Source of the DNA: Moesziomyces globuligerus | Lineage: Eukaryota; Basidiomycota; Ustilaginomycetes; Ustilaginales; Ustilaginaceae | NCBI GenBank assembly: GCA_030849465.1 | Contig: JARVLF010000010.1 | Coordinates: 682,001 to 746,000, forward strand | Direction: 5' to 3' | DNA length: 64,000 nucleotides | Position numbers and translations under genes: made by a program | The notes under the pieces: model-generated | What the model was told of the DNA's origin: nothing | The model's database searches: none | Seen by the model: the letters and a program-made list of their open reading frames with translations, nothing else | Part shown: positions 1 to 10,404 of the stretch, one piece after another | How the letters are laid out: the number at the start of each line of letters is the position of its first letter | How positions within the stretch are numbered: position 1 is the first letter of the stretch

Positions 1-523
1 GAATGGCCATCTGGTCTCCGTCTGCCGGTTCGTCGTAGCCAAGGAGATAGCGGCCCTCTTCGGTGAGCTTGCACGAGGTGGTGCCGAGTTCCCAGCCCTT
101 GGGGTTGGCCTCTACCACGCCGTCAAAGGCGCGCGAGAGGATCTGATGACCATAGCAGATACCGATGAGACGGACGAGCGGGTGGTTCTCAGCGGTAGCG
201 CGCAGGAAGGCCGCAAGCTTCTTGGTCCATTCCAGGTCGAGGTAGGCGGACGAAGCGCTGCCGGTGATCATGACGGCGTCCCAAAGTCCATCGCCAAGCT
301 GACCCTCGTCGGGGTACTCCATCTTGTTGACCACATCGTAGCAGCGAATGTGCAGCTCGACTTGCGGCTGCCACGGATGTCGCTTGATCGTGTTGAGCGA
401 CTCCTGCAGGAATTTGGGATAGATCTTGGTGTAGTCGCCGCGCACTGCAACGACGGGCGGCGGCGGCGTGTCGGCGACCAGCAAGGCGATCGACACCACC
501 TTCTTCTGCTGCTGCTGACTCAT
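1..523 (-). CDS. Class I glutamine amidotransferase (GMP synthase-like), 3' end cut off by the window
   Basis: An open frame runs from an ATG at 523 to the left edge without a stop, giving the first 174 residues. The protein opens with a short Gln/Lys stretch and then a beta strand (VVSIALLVADTPPP). It contains the class I glutaminase nucleophile-elbow motif GICYGHQI, in which Cys is the expected nucleophile, and, before it, an 'AVMITGSAASSAYLD' loop typical of the family. Family knowledge: these stand-alone cytosolic proteins resemble the amidotransferase half of GMP synthase and are widespread in fungi, mostly with unassigned substrates. The catalytic His and Glu of the triad should lie beyond the edge and cannot be checked. 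The start is the first ATG of the frame and is followed directly by family-like sequence. It is transcribed in the same direction as the TFIIIC gene at 820-3234, about 300 bp away. No intron is seen in the visible part. Confidence 0.85.
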   Translation of the reverse strand, partial: MSQQQQKKVVSIALLVADTPPPPVVAVRGDYTKIYPKFLQESLNTIKRHPWQPQVELHIRCYDVVNKMEYPDEGQLGDGLWDAVMITGSASSAYLDLEWTKKLAAFLRATAENHPLVRLIGICYGHQILSRAFDGVVEANPKGWELGTTSCKLTEEGRYLLGYDEPADGDQMAI

Positions 524-819
524 GATGTCGGTGATAGGTGGTGATTGTGATGTCGAATGGAAGGATGTAATGCTTATCGGGTTGCCAACCAGAGTCGACT
601 GCGCACAGTGCAAGCGCGTTTGCGTCAGATGCACGATTTTACGCTTTTTAGAGTGCCTTCGGCCTGCTTGCTTCGGGACTTAGCCGCGACCGCCCGGATA
701 TTCAGCCGTGACCGAGTTGGGCCGAGGCAAAAGGACCGCTCTAGTCGCCGGTAGCATTTCAACACCTCACACCGTCTCGATACGTGCGCATCGGACATGG
801 ATATATTAGGACGCCATGG
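524..819. other. Intergenic spacer upstream of the amidotransferase
   Basis: About 300 bases between the amidotransferase start and the end of the TFIIIC gene. They should hold the promoter of the former and the terminator of the latter. I see no gene, RNA or repeat here. Confidence 0.5.
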
Positions 820-3234
820 TCACCGTAGGATCCAACAGCTTCCGCAGAAGAGACACGTCTGAACAGCTTCCAACACGCTGGTCTGCCACTCGCTCTGGGC
901 TGGCTGGCCGGGCACGAGCGACTTGGCCCAACACGCCGTGCAGGACCGCACCTGGCGATCCGAGATCGTCATGAGGCTGACCGAACATCGTGCTGTCATG
1001 CATCGTCGTCGTGTCACGCAGTGCGAAAAAGGTCAGTCATCTGCCCCTGTTTTGTGGTGAAGGTATGGTGAGGAGCGGTACTTACGCCACACGTGGCCAG
1101 TCTGGCACTTGGCCCAGCCAAAGTCGTGCTGGTCGTTGTCCCAGCGCATGGTGAGCTGCGTCTGGCAGGCGGCGCACGTCTCATCCGTCACCACCTCCTC
1201 TTGCGCTTCGGCCTGTGTGCTGTGCGAAGGCATGCCCAGTGCGGACGTCGCCTCGTTGCACAATGCCAACATGGCCTCGGAGGGCGCTGGAAACATGCGG
1301 CCAGCCACGGCGAATCGCGCCAGAAGCTTGCGATCCTCCTCGGACGGTAGAGCAGCAGATATCTTTCCCGTGAGATAGCGGAGCTGAGTCCCGATCCAAG
1401 CCTCCAAGACCTGAGCTTTGTGCCGTCTGCGGAGAGCGGCGAGCGTCGGGGCCGGGTGTGAGGGCGTGTCCAAGCGACAAGCCAAGATATATAGCAGACA
1501 GGCTTGCCCGTACTGAGTCGTTCCGAAAGCCATGGTCGTATGTCCATTTGTGGTGGATGGAGGTGGGAGAGGTTGCCAATGCTGCTCGATGCTCGACTGC
1601 AGAGCAGCACGGTACGAGTCTGGGTCTTGCGAGGTTGCGAGCAGGGAGAGCACCAGCCGCGCCGCGAGGTAAGGCCGAGCCGAGTGGCGCAACGTTGGCC
1701 CACACTTGGCCAGAGCCTCTTCGACGGCCGTTTGTGGCGAGACGATACCGTCTTGTGTCAGTTCCAGCTGGTAGCGGAGGGTTTCTGCAACGTTGTACCC
1801 GAGGAAGGCGACGCGCTCGTCTGTGCGAACGGCTCCGATGAGCGATGCTGACGCGATGCTGGAGGCCGGGTCGGATCGATAGGCCATGAAAGCCTGGTGC
1901 AGGTCGTGCTTGCGCTGGAGGCTTTCGGTGAGCGGAGGATATCCCGTGAGCACGCCGGCAGGTATTGGTGGCAAGGGGCTGGGTTTTGTGTCGTCTGTCA
2001 AAGCTGCCGGCGAAGGGATGCGATACCTGCGTAGGTCTTGCAGCACTGCTACTGCAAGTAGGCGTGGGTCGGAGCCTGTTTCGATGGCTACGACGGGTGA
2101 ATACGGGTCGTGGCCGTCGTTCGAACGAGTGTCGAGCGGAAAGACGGTGGTGCGTGCGGATCGAAGGTCGTAGACGTGGACGCTGCCGATGGTGGCATAG
2201 ACGAGCTGGTGTCCGGACCAGCACCAGGCAGTGATCATGGAGTGTTCCGAGCGGAGGGGCGGGAGCGCCGAGGGCTCGAGGACGGTGTGGTCCTCGAGGG
2301 CGTAAAAGTCGCAGAGCCTGATGCCATGAGCGTCCTGGAAGGCGATCCTGGCCAGGGCGTCCGCCTCCAAAGCGTGTGTTTCGACGCTGAGCGTGATCTT
2401 TTCGATGGCGGTGCTGCTGACGGCTGTGGCGGTAAGGAAAGAGCATTGTCCCGTGCCGGCGCGACACTCCCAGACGGCCAGATGGCCGGATCGAGTGCCG
2501 GCGATGATGTAGGCGGAGCGATGCGGCGCGGCAGCAGCATGATTGCTGCCTGTTGCGTACTGTGGCATGTCGACGAATGCGGCACAGAGCACTTCGGTTG
2601 CCATCTGCTTCTTGCGGAGCAGCGCTCGCGAGCGGGTGAAGATGTCCCTGTCGCCCGCATTTGGGATCGAGACAGCGTCGTTGCTCGGAGCGCCGAGCTG
2701 GACGAGGTCAGCCACCGGCTGCAGATCAACGATGTGGAGCAGGCGCCACTCGCCCGTCCAGGCGTTGCAGGGAGCGCCGAAGACGAAGAGATCGAGCTCG
2801 GAGGTGGTGGCGAGGATGAGGCAGCTTGCGTGCGGGCCCATGCCGGGCTTGGACCAGGTGGCGGAGGTCCATTGAAGATGAAGGAAGCGCGGATCGAGGG
2901 CCGAGTGATCAGCCTCGAGGAAGAGCCTGGTGCGGTGGGTCTGCTCGTGGTCGAGGAAGGTCTTTACGTTGATCTGGATGAGCGAATGCGGGAAGCTGCC
3001 ATTCCATCGAGGGTGGCATTCGATGTCGTGTGCGCGGCTGTGTGTGGCGAGAGTAGGATGGAGCGCGATGAGGGGGGAGAGGACGACGATGCTGTCGTCG
3101 GTGACCACGAGAGCCTGGCCGAGCTCGGACCATTCGAGCTTGCCGAGCTGCGACGAGCCGGATGAGAGCGGGATGGAGCAGGCGCGGATCCTCTGGGTGT
3201 CCACTAGGGAACCTCCATTGGCGTGATCCGGCAT
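820..3234 (-). CDS. TFIIIC subunit of the TFIIIC90/GTF3C4 type (delta-like), two exons
   Basis: This is a likely subunit of RNA polymerase III factor TFIIIC, which binds the internal promoters of tRNA genes. Exon 1 is 3234-1086 and exon 2 is 992-820, giving 773 residues. The N-terminal part looks like a degenerate beta-propeller (TFIIIC delta N-terminal region). The C-terminus is a zinc ribbon with pairs CAAC, CTAC and CLFC. Reading straight through 1085 gives a short tail ending at 1033, but a GTAAGT donor lies exactly there, with a CTGAC branch site and a GACAG acceptor. Splicing out 993-1085 (93 nt) creates GHVW-PRCSV and restores the remaining cysteine pairs, a pattern I expect of this ribbon family. 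The ATG at 3234 is chosen because family-like sequence begins just after it. An in-frame ATG at 3441 would add 69 unconvincing residues. It is divergent from the fusion gene at 3542. Confidence 0.82.
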
Positions 3235-3541
3235 GGCGAGCGTATGCTCAGTGCGGCATGATGGAAGCAGCGCGTGCGTGCGAAGAGGAGCCGACGAGGC
3301 CTCTTCGAGCACGGCCAGGATGAGAAGCAGTTGGGCTCGGAAGACATCCGCGTGTTGGTCTGCGCGTTTCGCACTTTTTGCCAGGCGTGTCGACGCGCCT
3401 CGCCGCCTAAATTTAACTCCACTTGAGCCTCGAAAGCGCACGGATAGCGCTTCTGCCTGTCGGCCTCGCCGAAGCGTTTAGCTCGCACCCACCACTGCGC
3501 TCTGCTCGGATCTTCCGTCACTCTGGGCGAGGATAGGCGGC
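3235..3541. promoter_or_regulatory. Divergent promoter between TFIIIC subunit and TBC-UBA4 gene
   Basis: About 300 bases separate two divergent start codons, so this must hold both promoters. An open frame continues from the TFIIIC gene up to 3441, but its composition is not protein-like. There is no clear TATA box. Confidence 0.45.
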
Positions 3542-6500
3542 ATGACCGACCCTTTGGCGGCGTCCTCATCGCCGCTTCGCCCACGTCCGAGCCAGCGCGC
3601 TTCTGCCACCGCGCACAACATGGGCGCCAACGATCCGATCAGCGCGCGATGGCTCTCGCTCTTTGAAAGCGGCTCGACGCCTTCGATCGAAGCGCTGAGG
3701 CAGCGCAGCCTGGCGGCCAGCCAGGAGGCCAGCCAGGAGGCAAAGATCGCCGCCGCCTCGCAAGACGATGCTTCGCTGCGATGGATCCAGTGGAAGCTCT
3801 TTCTCACCCAACACATCTCGAGCATCCCCTCTTCCTGGCACGCGCTCATCCAGCGCGACCGCGATGCATACAACCACCTCCGCTCCAGCCTCCTCTGTGC
3901 TCCCGACGGCAACTTTCCTCCCCAGCTCGGCTTCGATGGCAGCCACACCACGCTCCAATCCACCTCCCACTCCGCCGCTTCCACACAGCCTACAAACGTG
4001 ACGCCCGCCCGCTCCACGCACGATCTCTCGGTAAACAATCCGCTCAGCCTCGACGACTCGAATCCGTGGACGACCTACTACGCCACCCTCGAGACCCGAC
4101 GCCTCATCTTGCAGGATGTCGAACGCACCTTTCCCGACCTCGCCCTCTTCCGCCACGTGCACGTCCAGCAGTCCTTGACCAACATCCTGCTGCTCTGGGC
4201 GCTGCAGAACGACGACGTCGGCTATCGTCAGGGCATGCACGAGCTCGCCGCCGTGCTCTGGAAGGTGCGCAGCGATGGCGCCGTCGATGCGCGTCGCGCC
4301 CTCGCAAGCCAGGCTTCTAGGTTCTCGTCCCAAACCTCGGACGACGCGCCCTTCGACCACGCGCTAGCCGACGTCTTTATCGAGCACGACGTCTATGCGC
4401 TCTTCTGTGCGCTCATGCACAGCGCAAAGAGCTGGTACGCCTGGCGTCACCCCTCGCCCGCCCCCGCCGCACCCGCCGCCACCGCTGTCCCCGCCTCCGT
4501 GCACGAAGCTCCTCCTCGCGCCCTGCCCATCGTCGCCAAGTGCGAGGCGATCCTCGACCAGCTCCGCCGCATCGATCCGGCGCTGGCACAGCACCTCGAG
4601 AGCCTCGGCATCGAGCCGCAGCTCTTCTGCCTCCGCTGGATCCGCATGATCTTTACGCGCGAGTTCGCCCTCGACGACGCGCTCCTCCTCTGGGACGGCC
4701 TCTTCGCCGCGGACGCCGAGCTCGCGCTCATCGACCACGTCTGCATCGCCATGCTGCTGCGCATCCGCAACCAGCTCCTCGCCGCCGACCACACCTCGGC
4801 ATTGCAGTGTCTGCTCAGGTATCCGCAAGAGGCCCACGCCCAACCGCACCTGCTCATCCGCCAGGCCGTCTTCATCCGCAAGGCTGGCGACCAGCCCAGC
4901 ACCGGCGTCGCCGTCGTCATGCAGAACCGCGACGCACTCAACATCGCCGTCGCCCCGCTCGCCGCTCCGGATCAAGGCGTGGCACAGCACAGCCCGCCAA
5001 AGGCGCACAGAGCCGGCGCCGCCAGGTTCGCCACGGTCGGGCGCGCGCCTTCCGGCTCGGCAAGGTCGCCATGGAGTCGGATGGAGTCGGAGGCCGGTCT
5101 CCGCGGACTCGATACAGGGGTCGGTCAGAGACCGGAGGCGAGACGCTGGCAGGCGCCGGCGGATGGCGATCCACTCGGAGCCGTGGCCGCCGACACCAAC
5201 GGCGGTCGAGCCTTTGGCATCAATCCGTCCGCCTACGTGCCCGAGGGCTTCAGCGACCTGGCCAAGGGCTGGTACGAGCGTGCCGAGCTGCCCCAGTCGC
5301 TCAACAGCGCGCTCGTCAACGTCTCGCGCACCGTCGCCGCCGCCGCAGGCGCGTACCGCACCAACAAGCCCGAATCCTCCGGCTTCCCGTCGGGCTTCGA
5401 CCAGGCCTTCTCCAGCCAGGCTGCGCTCCGCACCACCGGCTCGGCGGCCACCGTCGGACATGCCGCTGCGGACAGAACAGCTAGACCGAGACTGGCCACG
5501 GTAGAGCCAGCCGAGCTTCCGGAAGCGGTCCCGAGGGAGGCGACGGCAGTGCCGCAGAGCGAAGCGCTGGACTCGAAGGATCCAGTGGCCAAGTTGACGG
5601 CGGCCAACAGGGCGATGGGTTCGGCGCTGGCCGTGTGCATCCAGGTGCTCGAGCAGAGCTGGCTCGATCGCCCCGACGCGCCGTCGGACGAGGTGGGCCA
5701 GACCGACGTCGGCACGCTCACGAGCTTCACTGCGCTCAAGCACATCCGCGACGTCCTCGGCGGCGCCGCGGCCGAGTTCGATCCGGCCACCCTCCCCGAC
5801 CTCGCTCGCGCGCCTGGCGCCTCGCCGCCGCGCCCTCGAGCGCCTACTGCGGCTGTCGCTGTCCAGCCGGCCGAGTCGATTGCGCAGGAGGACAAGGCGC
5901 AGGACAGGCTGCGGGAAGCGCTGCCGATGGCGCTGGGCGAGTACGCGCGCTACGGTCGGCAGATGATCCTACCCGACTTTGGACTGCCCGGCCAGCTGCG
6001 TCTACGACGCGCCAAGGTGCTCGTGGTCGGAGCGGGTGGTCTTGGTTGTCCGGCGATCCAGTATCTGGCCGCAGCCGGTGTGGGTCGAATCTCGATCTTG
6101 GATCATGATGTGGTCGAGGCCTCGAATCTTGCGCGCCAGATTCTGCACGACGAGTCGAGCGTCGGCGTTGCCAAGGCCGTGTCGGCTGCTCGGGCGGTGG
6201 CGCGCATCAATCCGCACGTCGTCGCGCTGCCGCTGCAGTTTGCGCTCACCGCTGCCAACGCACGCGACGTGATGCGCGGCCACGATCTCGTGCTCGACTG
6301 CACCGACAACCCGCTCACGCGCTACCTCGTTTCGGACGCGGCGGTGCTCGAGCGCATCGAGGTGGTCTCGGGGGCGGCGCAGGGTTACGATGGTCAGCTC
6401 GTTGTACTGCACAAGCGCATCAAGCCCGAATTTGCAGGTCCGAAAACAACTGCCGAGGGTGAGACCAGAGGACCTTGCTACAGATGTCTGTTTCCCAAGG

Positions 6501-7261
6501 CTCCCAAGCCGGACGAGGTTACCAACTGCGAAGATGGCGGGGTGCTCGGTGGGGTTACGGGCTTGGTGGGGACGATGCAGGCTCTGGAAGCGACAAAGAT
6601 CCTGGCTGGAATCGGCGAGGAAACTCCACCCACTTTGACCCTCGTGGCGCCCATGACGACGACGCCGTTTCGATGCGTTCGCATCCGTCCGCGGAGGGTT
6701 GCAACTTGCCGCGCTTGCGGAGACCCCACCCTCGTCCAGGATCGCATCCAGGATCTCGAGCAAGAAGACTACGTCTCCTTCTGCGGCCTCCACCCCCCAA
6801 CACCCCAGGACGAGCTACCGAGGACTAAAGTCCCCGACATGAATCCAAACGCTCTCATCGTAGACGTACGCCCCAACGTCGAATTCAACATCACATGCCT
6901 AAACCACTCGATCAACTTACCCTTCCAACAACTCATACGCGATCCCCAACTCGCTTGGAACACCATCAAACACCAAATCCAATCCTCCAACGCCTCAGAG
7001 GTCCTCCTCGTCTGCAAAAAAGGAAACGACTCCCAACTCGCACTCCGCTCCCTCCTCAACCTCCAGAAACACCAGCGCAAAATCCACACCATACCCACAC
7101 CTCCAACTTTCCCTTCCGATCCGCTCCAGGCTCCCTCAACTCCGGCCCCACCGCCTCCCCCTGCCACGTCGCACGACGCCCAAGCCGACATCAAGCTCTC
7201 GGACCTCGTCGGCGGCCTCCGCGCCTACGCCGCCCTCCACCCAGCATTCCCCATCTACTAA
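3542..7261 (+). CDS. In-frame fusion of a TBC1D5-like Rab-GAP with UBA4/MOCS3 (E1-like plus rhodanese)
   Basis: One uninterrupted ORF of 1239 residues holds two normally separate proteins. Residues ~45-400 are a TBC domain with both catalytic fingers: Arg195 in ERTFPDL and Gln230 in GYRQGMHE. A disordered stretch follows, then a helical region (~680-755). Residues 796-1239 form a complete UBA4: the ATP-binding loop GAGGLGCPA (~830), zinc-binding CYRC (979/982) and CRAC (1056/1059), the E1-type Cys996 in NCEDGGVLGG, and a C-terminal rhodanese with Cys1158 in CKKGNDSQ. Known role of UBA4: it activates and sulfurates URM1 for tRNA thiolation and also acts in molybdopterin synthase sulfuration. 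TBC1D5-type proteins act on Rab7 and retromer traffic. Met796 (5927) begins MALGEYARYGRQ, so a separate UBA4 message is possible, but no stop codon separates the halves. It converges with the YTH gene, whose stop is 98 bp away. Confidence 0.88.
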   Translation: MTDPLAASSSPLRPRPSQRASATAHNMGANDPISARWLSLFESGSTPSIEALRQRSLAASQEASQEAKIAAASQDDASLRWIQWKLFLTQHISSIPSSWHALIQRDRDAYNHLRSSLLCAPDGNFPPQLGFDGSHTTLQSTSHSAASTQPTNVTPARSTHDLSVNNPLSLDDSNPWTTYYATLETRRLILQDVERTFPDLALFRHVHVQQSLTNILLLWALQNDDVGYRQGMHELAAVLWKVRSDGAVDARRALASQASRFSSQTSDDAPFDHALADVFIEHDVYALFCALMHSAKSWYAWRHPSPAPAAPAATAVPASVHEAPPRALPIVAKCEAILDQLRRIDPALAQHLESLGIEPQLFCLRWIRMIFTREFALDDALLLWDGLFAADAELALIDHVCIAMLLRIRNQLLAADHTSALQCLLRYPQEAHAQPHLLIRQAVFIRKAGDQPSTGVAVVMQNRDALNIAVAPLAAPDQGVAQHSPPKAHRAGAARFATVGRAPSGSARSPWSRMESEAGLRGLDTGVGQRPEARRWQAPADGDPLGAVAADTNGGRAFGINPSAYVPEGFSDLAKGWYERAELPQSLNSALVNVSRTVAAAAGAYRTNKPESSGFPSGFDQAFSSQAALRTTGSAATVGHAAADRTARPRLATVEPAELPEAVPREATAVPQSEALDSKDPVAKLTAANRAMGSALAVCIQVLEQSWLDRPDAPSDEVGQTDVGTLTSFTALKHIRDVLGGAAAEFDPATLPDLARAPGASPPRPRAPTAAVAVQPAESIAQEDKAQDRLREALPMALGEYARYGRQMILPDFGLPGQLRLRRAKVLVVGAGGLGCPAIQYLAAAGVGRISILDHDVVEASNLARQILHDESSVGVAKAVSAARAVARINPHVVALPLQFALTAANARDVMRGHDLVLDCTDNPLTRYLVSDAAVLERIEVVSGAAQGYDGQLVVLHKRIKPEFAGPKTTAEGETRGPCYRCLFPKAPKPDEVTNCEDGGVLGGVTGLVGTMQALEATKILAGIGEETPPTLTLVAPMTTTPFRCVRIRPRRVATCRACGDPTLVQDRIQDLEQEDYVSFCGLHPPTPQDELPRTKVPDMNPNALIVDVRPNVEFNITCLNHSINLPFQQLIRDPQLAWNTIKHQIQSSNASEVLLVCKKGNDSQLALRSLLNLQKHQRKIHTIPTPPTFPSDPLQAPSTPAPPPPPATSHDAQADIKLSDLVGGLRAYAALHPAFPIY

Positions 7262-7359
7262 CCCCCCCTTGATAAGAACATCACACTCGTCAGCAAAGCC
7301 TGTCCCGATGGAAGACATAAAGTTACGCACTACGCGGCGGTGTGATGGAGTGCGCGCTG

Positions 7360-10300
7360 CTACAGCGCCGAGGGCGCCAGACCAGCCGAATGCGCAGCGT
7401 CGATGGCGAGCTTCTGTGCCTCGGACGGCGGCGCCGCGCGGTCGGAGCCAGAGTCCGGATCGGCATTGGCGTGGTGCGCGGCCGTGCCGGGCTTGCGTGG
7501 GGTGCCCGGCGCCAGGCCCAGCCCCGAGATGGCTTGGAGGCGCTGCGGTGTGCCTGGCGCCGGCGCACGGCGCGCTGCCGTGTTGGGCGAGACGGCGTTG
7601 GGACGCGGTCCGTGTGCGCCGTCCTGGGCGGTGGGGAAGGGCAGGCCAAATGTAAGTGCAGGCGAAGCGCCCGGCTTGGGACTGTTGCGCGGCGGCAAGC
7701 CTGCCATGCCGAGACCCGGACTGCCCATGGCCGGGCTGCCCATGGCCGGGCTGCCCATGGCTGGGCTGCCCATCGTCGGCCTCGCCTGGCCTGGGCGGCC
7801 CTGCATCTCGTAAAAGTTAAAGTCCTGCAGCAGACTCGTCTTGTGTGTGTACTCGGCCATGATGCGCAGCACCTCGCGGCCAGCCTCGGGCGTCAGCTCC
7901 TGCGTGTCTCGCGACTGCGTCACCGGCTTGCACTCGGGCGTGTTGGTGAGCCGGATGTGGCGCAGCTGGTTGTTGGGCAGGTCCTTGACGTAGATCCAAC
8001 GCACCTTGAACGTGCCCTTCCACTTGCCGTCCTGCGCCCAGACGTTGCTCGAGGTGGCGTAGTCGAGCGGCGTGAGCATCTGCGCCATGCCGCAAAAGTG
8101 GCCCGACGCGTTGACCGAGTAGAACAGATAGATGGGTCCGTCACGCGCGCTCTCGCGGAACGCCTTGTCGAGACGCTGGTTGCCCTTGTCCGTCGACGCC
8201 CAGATCTCGTACTTGAGCGACTTGTGCACGTCCTCTTCAGTGTACGACTTGATGACAAAGAAGCGCGCGTTGGCTGGCGCCAGATCAAACGAGCCCAGCG
8301 CCGGATTGTAGCCCTTCTCCGCTGCCAGCGAGGTCGGATCCACAGGCGTCGGCGTGCCGTCCTCGCCATCCTGAGCTGGCGCAGCTGGGCCCGGAGCGCG
8401 AGCGAGCGCGGGCTGTGCATGGAGCGGCGAGCGATACGGCGCCTGCATTTGAGGCGGCTGCATCGGGAAAGCGCCGCCTCGAGCGTTGGGCACACCGCCG
8501 ACAGCCATCGAGTTGGAAAGCGGCCCAGCACGGAGCTGCTGACCGATGGACTGCATGTTGGTGTTGAGGTCGATGGGCTGCATTCCGAAGAGGTGAGGCT
8601 CGTGCATGTCCGGACCGCCGTGCCGCGCGCCTAACTGCGCCTGAAGAATGGCGTTGCGCTGCTGTTCCTGAGCGAGTGCCATGCTGAGCGCCATGACGTT
8701 GGGGTCCATGCCCATAGGTGCGAACGGTGCTGCAGATGGCTGCGGCGGCCATGGCTGTGCATCGGGCATCGGACCCGCGGCAGGACCACCATCGTTGCGA
8801 CCGGCGATGATGTCCTTGTCCAACCACGTGCCTGTGGGTGCCGCAGTGAAGGGGCCGAGTCGTGAGTTGGAAGCGTCAAAGATGGGCGCGTGTGCGCCGC
8901 TTGGCTCGTTGGACTGATTGCGGGAGTGCGCGTGGCCGATGGGCGGCACGAATGCCGACGCAGACATGGGGCCGGGCTGCATGGAGGCGCCAGGCGCGGG
9001 TCCTTGAGCGCTGCGAAGCGCATCTCGACTGGTGACGAGCTGAGGCAGCCTCTTTGCGGCAGCAGGGCGATCGTCGGCGTTGTTGCTGTAGGCCGACAAG
9101 CTGGGCTGCATGGCGAGGCTGTGGGCGAGGTGCGACGCGGAGGGTGCCGCAGATGAGGGCGTGTCAAAGACGTCATCGGTGCCGCGCGCTGGAGACGAGC
9201 CGGACAGGTCGAGGTTGGAGAAGGTGTCGCTGACTTCCAAGAGGGAGGAGCCGTCGAGGCCGGACTGCATCCTGGAGTGTGTGCCGTCAAGGTTGTGCGA
9301 GGGGAAGGTGGCGGCGAAGCGGGAGGGGGATCCGATGGGATCTTGGGCAGGCTGGTTCCAGGGAGCCTTGGAGAAGGAGGTGGGCATGACCGGGCTGCTC
9401 GCAGCGGACAAGCTGGCGGTGGGGCGAGCGGGGCTGAAGACGGGATCGGAATGACCCAGGGTCTCGGCGACGTCGCCTGCGAAGCGGCTTTGCAGGCCGG
9501 AGGAGCGGGTCGTCAGGCGGTGAGCGGCGGTGCGACCCGAGTGGTGGTTGAGCGACTGATGGCGCCGCACAAAGCCAGCCGAGGCACGTGCAGCGGCTGG
9601 GTCGGGGTCCGAAGCCGAATCGAAGGGGTCGGTGGTTGCGTTGCTGCCGTTGCGATGGTGGGTCTCGAGGAAGAGCTCGGAGCGCGCCGTGGGCGAGGTT
9701 GGATGGGGCGAGGCAGGCGCCTGTGCGAAGAGCGAGGAGGACCATGGCAGCTGGGTGTGGGATGCGTGGGGGTCCTGGTGGTGCTCGTCGCCGAGCGCGT
9801 TGCTGGAGTGGATCATCTTTTCCCAGTCGTGTTCGTCGAGGTCGGAGCCACCGGTGATGGCAGAGAGACTGTTGAAGGCGCTGTTGCGGCCCTGAGTGGC
9901 GCTGTGGGGGAGTTCGGCGGCGAGCCTGGATGAATGACGGCTGGGCAACGAGAGGTTCCTCGAGACACCGGATTTGGAGTAGAGCGCCTGGAGTGGTGTG
10001 AGGGAGGAAGCGAAGCCGGCCAGCCCGTTCGAAGGCCTGGTGGGAGAGGAAAGGAGGTCGACCGAGGCATCCATGGTGCGTGGAGATGCTTGTTCGTTGT
10101 CGGAGGCCATGCCGTGCGACTGCGCTTGAGCTGTGGATGCTGCAGCTAAGGAGGCATCGGCGGCAGGCTGAGCGGGATAGTCCTCTGGCTGCTCAAAGTG
10201 TTTTTCGAGGCGAGGCTTGCCATGGTGACGTGCGCCGTGGATGGTGTGATTGCGTCGAACGCCGGCGCCGGAAGAGGGAGCAGGCGGGGGGCTGCGGAGA

Positions 10301-10404
10301 CCACCAGAGACGGTGCCCCACCGGTTGGCAGCGGGCTGTGCAGCCGAGTCTGAATCCAGAGGCGGGGTGGATTGACCGCCGTACGAGGGCGGAGTGACGG
10401 ACAT
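7360..10404 (-). CDS. YTH-domain m6A RNA reader (YTHDF-like)
   Basis: A single exon of 1014 residues. The first ~690 are disordered and rich in Ser, Pro, Ala, Gln and Met, as in YTHDF proteins. The YTH domain is at about 700-868, beginning near [20 protein letters not shown]. The aromatic cage that holds N6-methyladenosine appears complete: Trp735 (EIWAS), Trp789 (NVWAQDG) and Trp795 (GKWKG), with spacings (54 and 60) close to those of human YTHDF proteins. Family knowledge: YTHDF proteins bind m6A-modified mRNA in the cytoplasm and influence decay and translation. After the YTH domain there are perfect MGSPA repeats (7722-7773) and a further disordered tail of about 140 residues. The start is the ATG opening [10 protein letters not shown], the first in the frame. 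It converges with the TBC-UBA4 gene. Confidence 0.92.
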   Translation of the reverse strand: MSVTPPSYGGQSTPPLDSDSAAQPAANRWGTVSGGLRSPPPAPSSGAGVRRNHTIHGARHHGKPRLEKHFEQPEDYPAQPAADASLAAASTAQAQSHGMASDNEQASPRTMDASVDLLSSPTRPSNGLAGFASSLTPLQALYSKSGVSRNLSLPSRHSSRLAAELPHSATQGRNSAFNSLSAITGGSDLDEHDWEKMIHSSNALGDEHHQDPHASHTQLPWSSSLFAQAPASPHPTSPTARSELFLETHHRNGSNATTDPFDSASDPDPAAARASAGFVRRHQSLNHHSGRTAAHRLTTRSSGLQSRFAGDVAETLGHSDPVFSPARPTASLSAASSPVMPTSFSKAPWNQPAQDPIGSPSRFAATFPSHNLDGTHSRMQSGLDGSSLLEVSDTFSNLDLSGSSPARGTDDVFDTPSSAAPSASHLAHSLAMQPSLSAYSNNADDRPAAAKRLPQLVTSRDALRSAQGPAPGASMQPGPMSASAFVPPIGHAHSRNQSNEPSGAHAPIFDASNSRLGPFTAAPTGTWLDKDIIAGRNDGGPAAGPMPDAQPWPPQPSAAPFAPMGMDPNVMALSMALAQEQQRNAILQAQLGARHGGPDMHEPHLFGMQPIDLNTNMQSIGQQLRAGPLSNSMAVGGVPNARGGAFPMQPPQMQAPYRSPLHAQPALARAPGPAAPAQDGEDGTPTPVDPTSLAAEKGYNPALGSFDLAPANARFFVIKSYTEEDVHKSLKYEIWASTDKGNQRLDKAFRESARDGPIYLFYSVNASGHFCGMAQMLTPLDYATSSNVWAQDGKWKGTFKVRWIYVKDLPNNQLRHIRLTNTPECKPVTQSRDTQELTPEAGREVLRIMAEYTHKTSLLQDFNFYEMQGRPGQARPTMGSPAMGSPAMGSPAMGSPGLGMAGLPPRNSPKPGASPALTFGLPFPTAQDGAHGPRPNAVSPNTAARRAPAPGTPQRLQAISGLGLAPGTPRKPGTAAHHANADPDSGSDRAAPPSEAQKLAIDAAHSAGLAPSAL
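7722..7773 (-). repeat. 15-bp tandem repeat encoding MGSPA units in the YTH protein
   Basis: Near-identical 15-base copies (catggccgggctgcc on the plus strand) encode successive MGSPA pentapeptides just after the YTH domain. Copies differ by one base at most, which suggests recent slippage. Confidence 0.85.
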
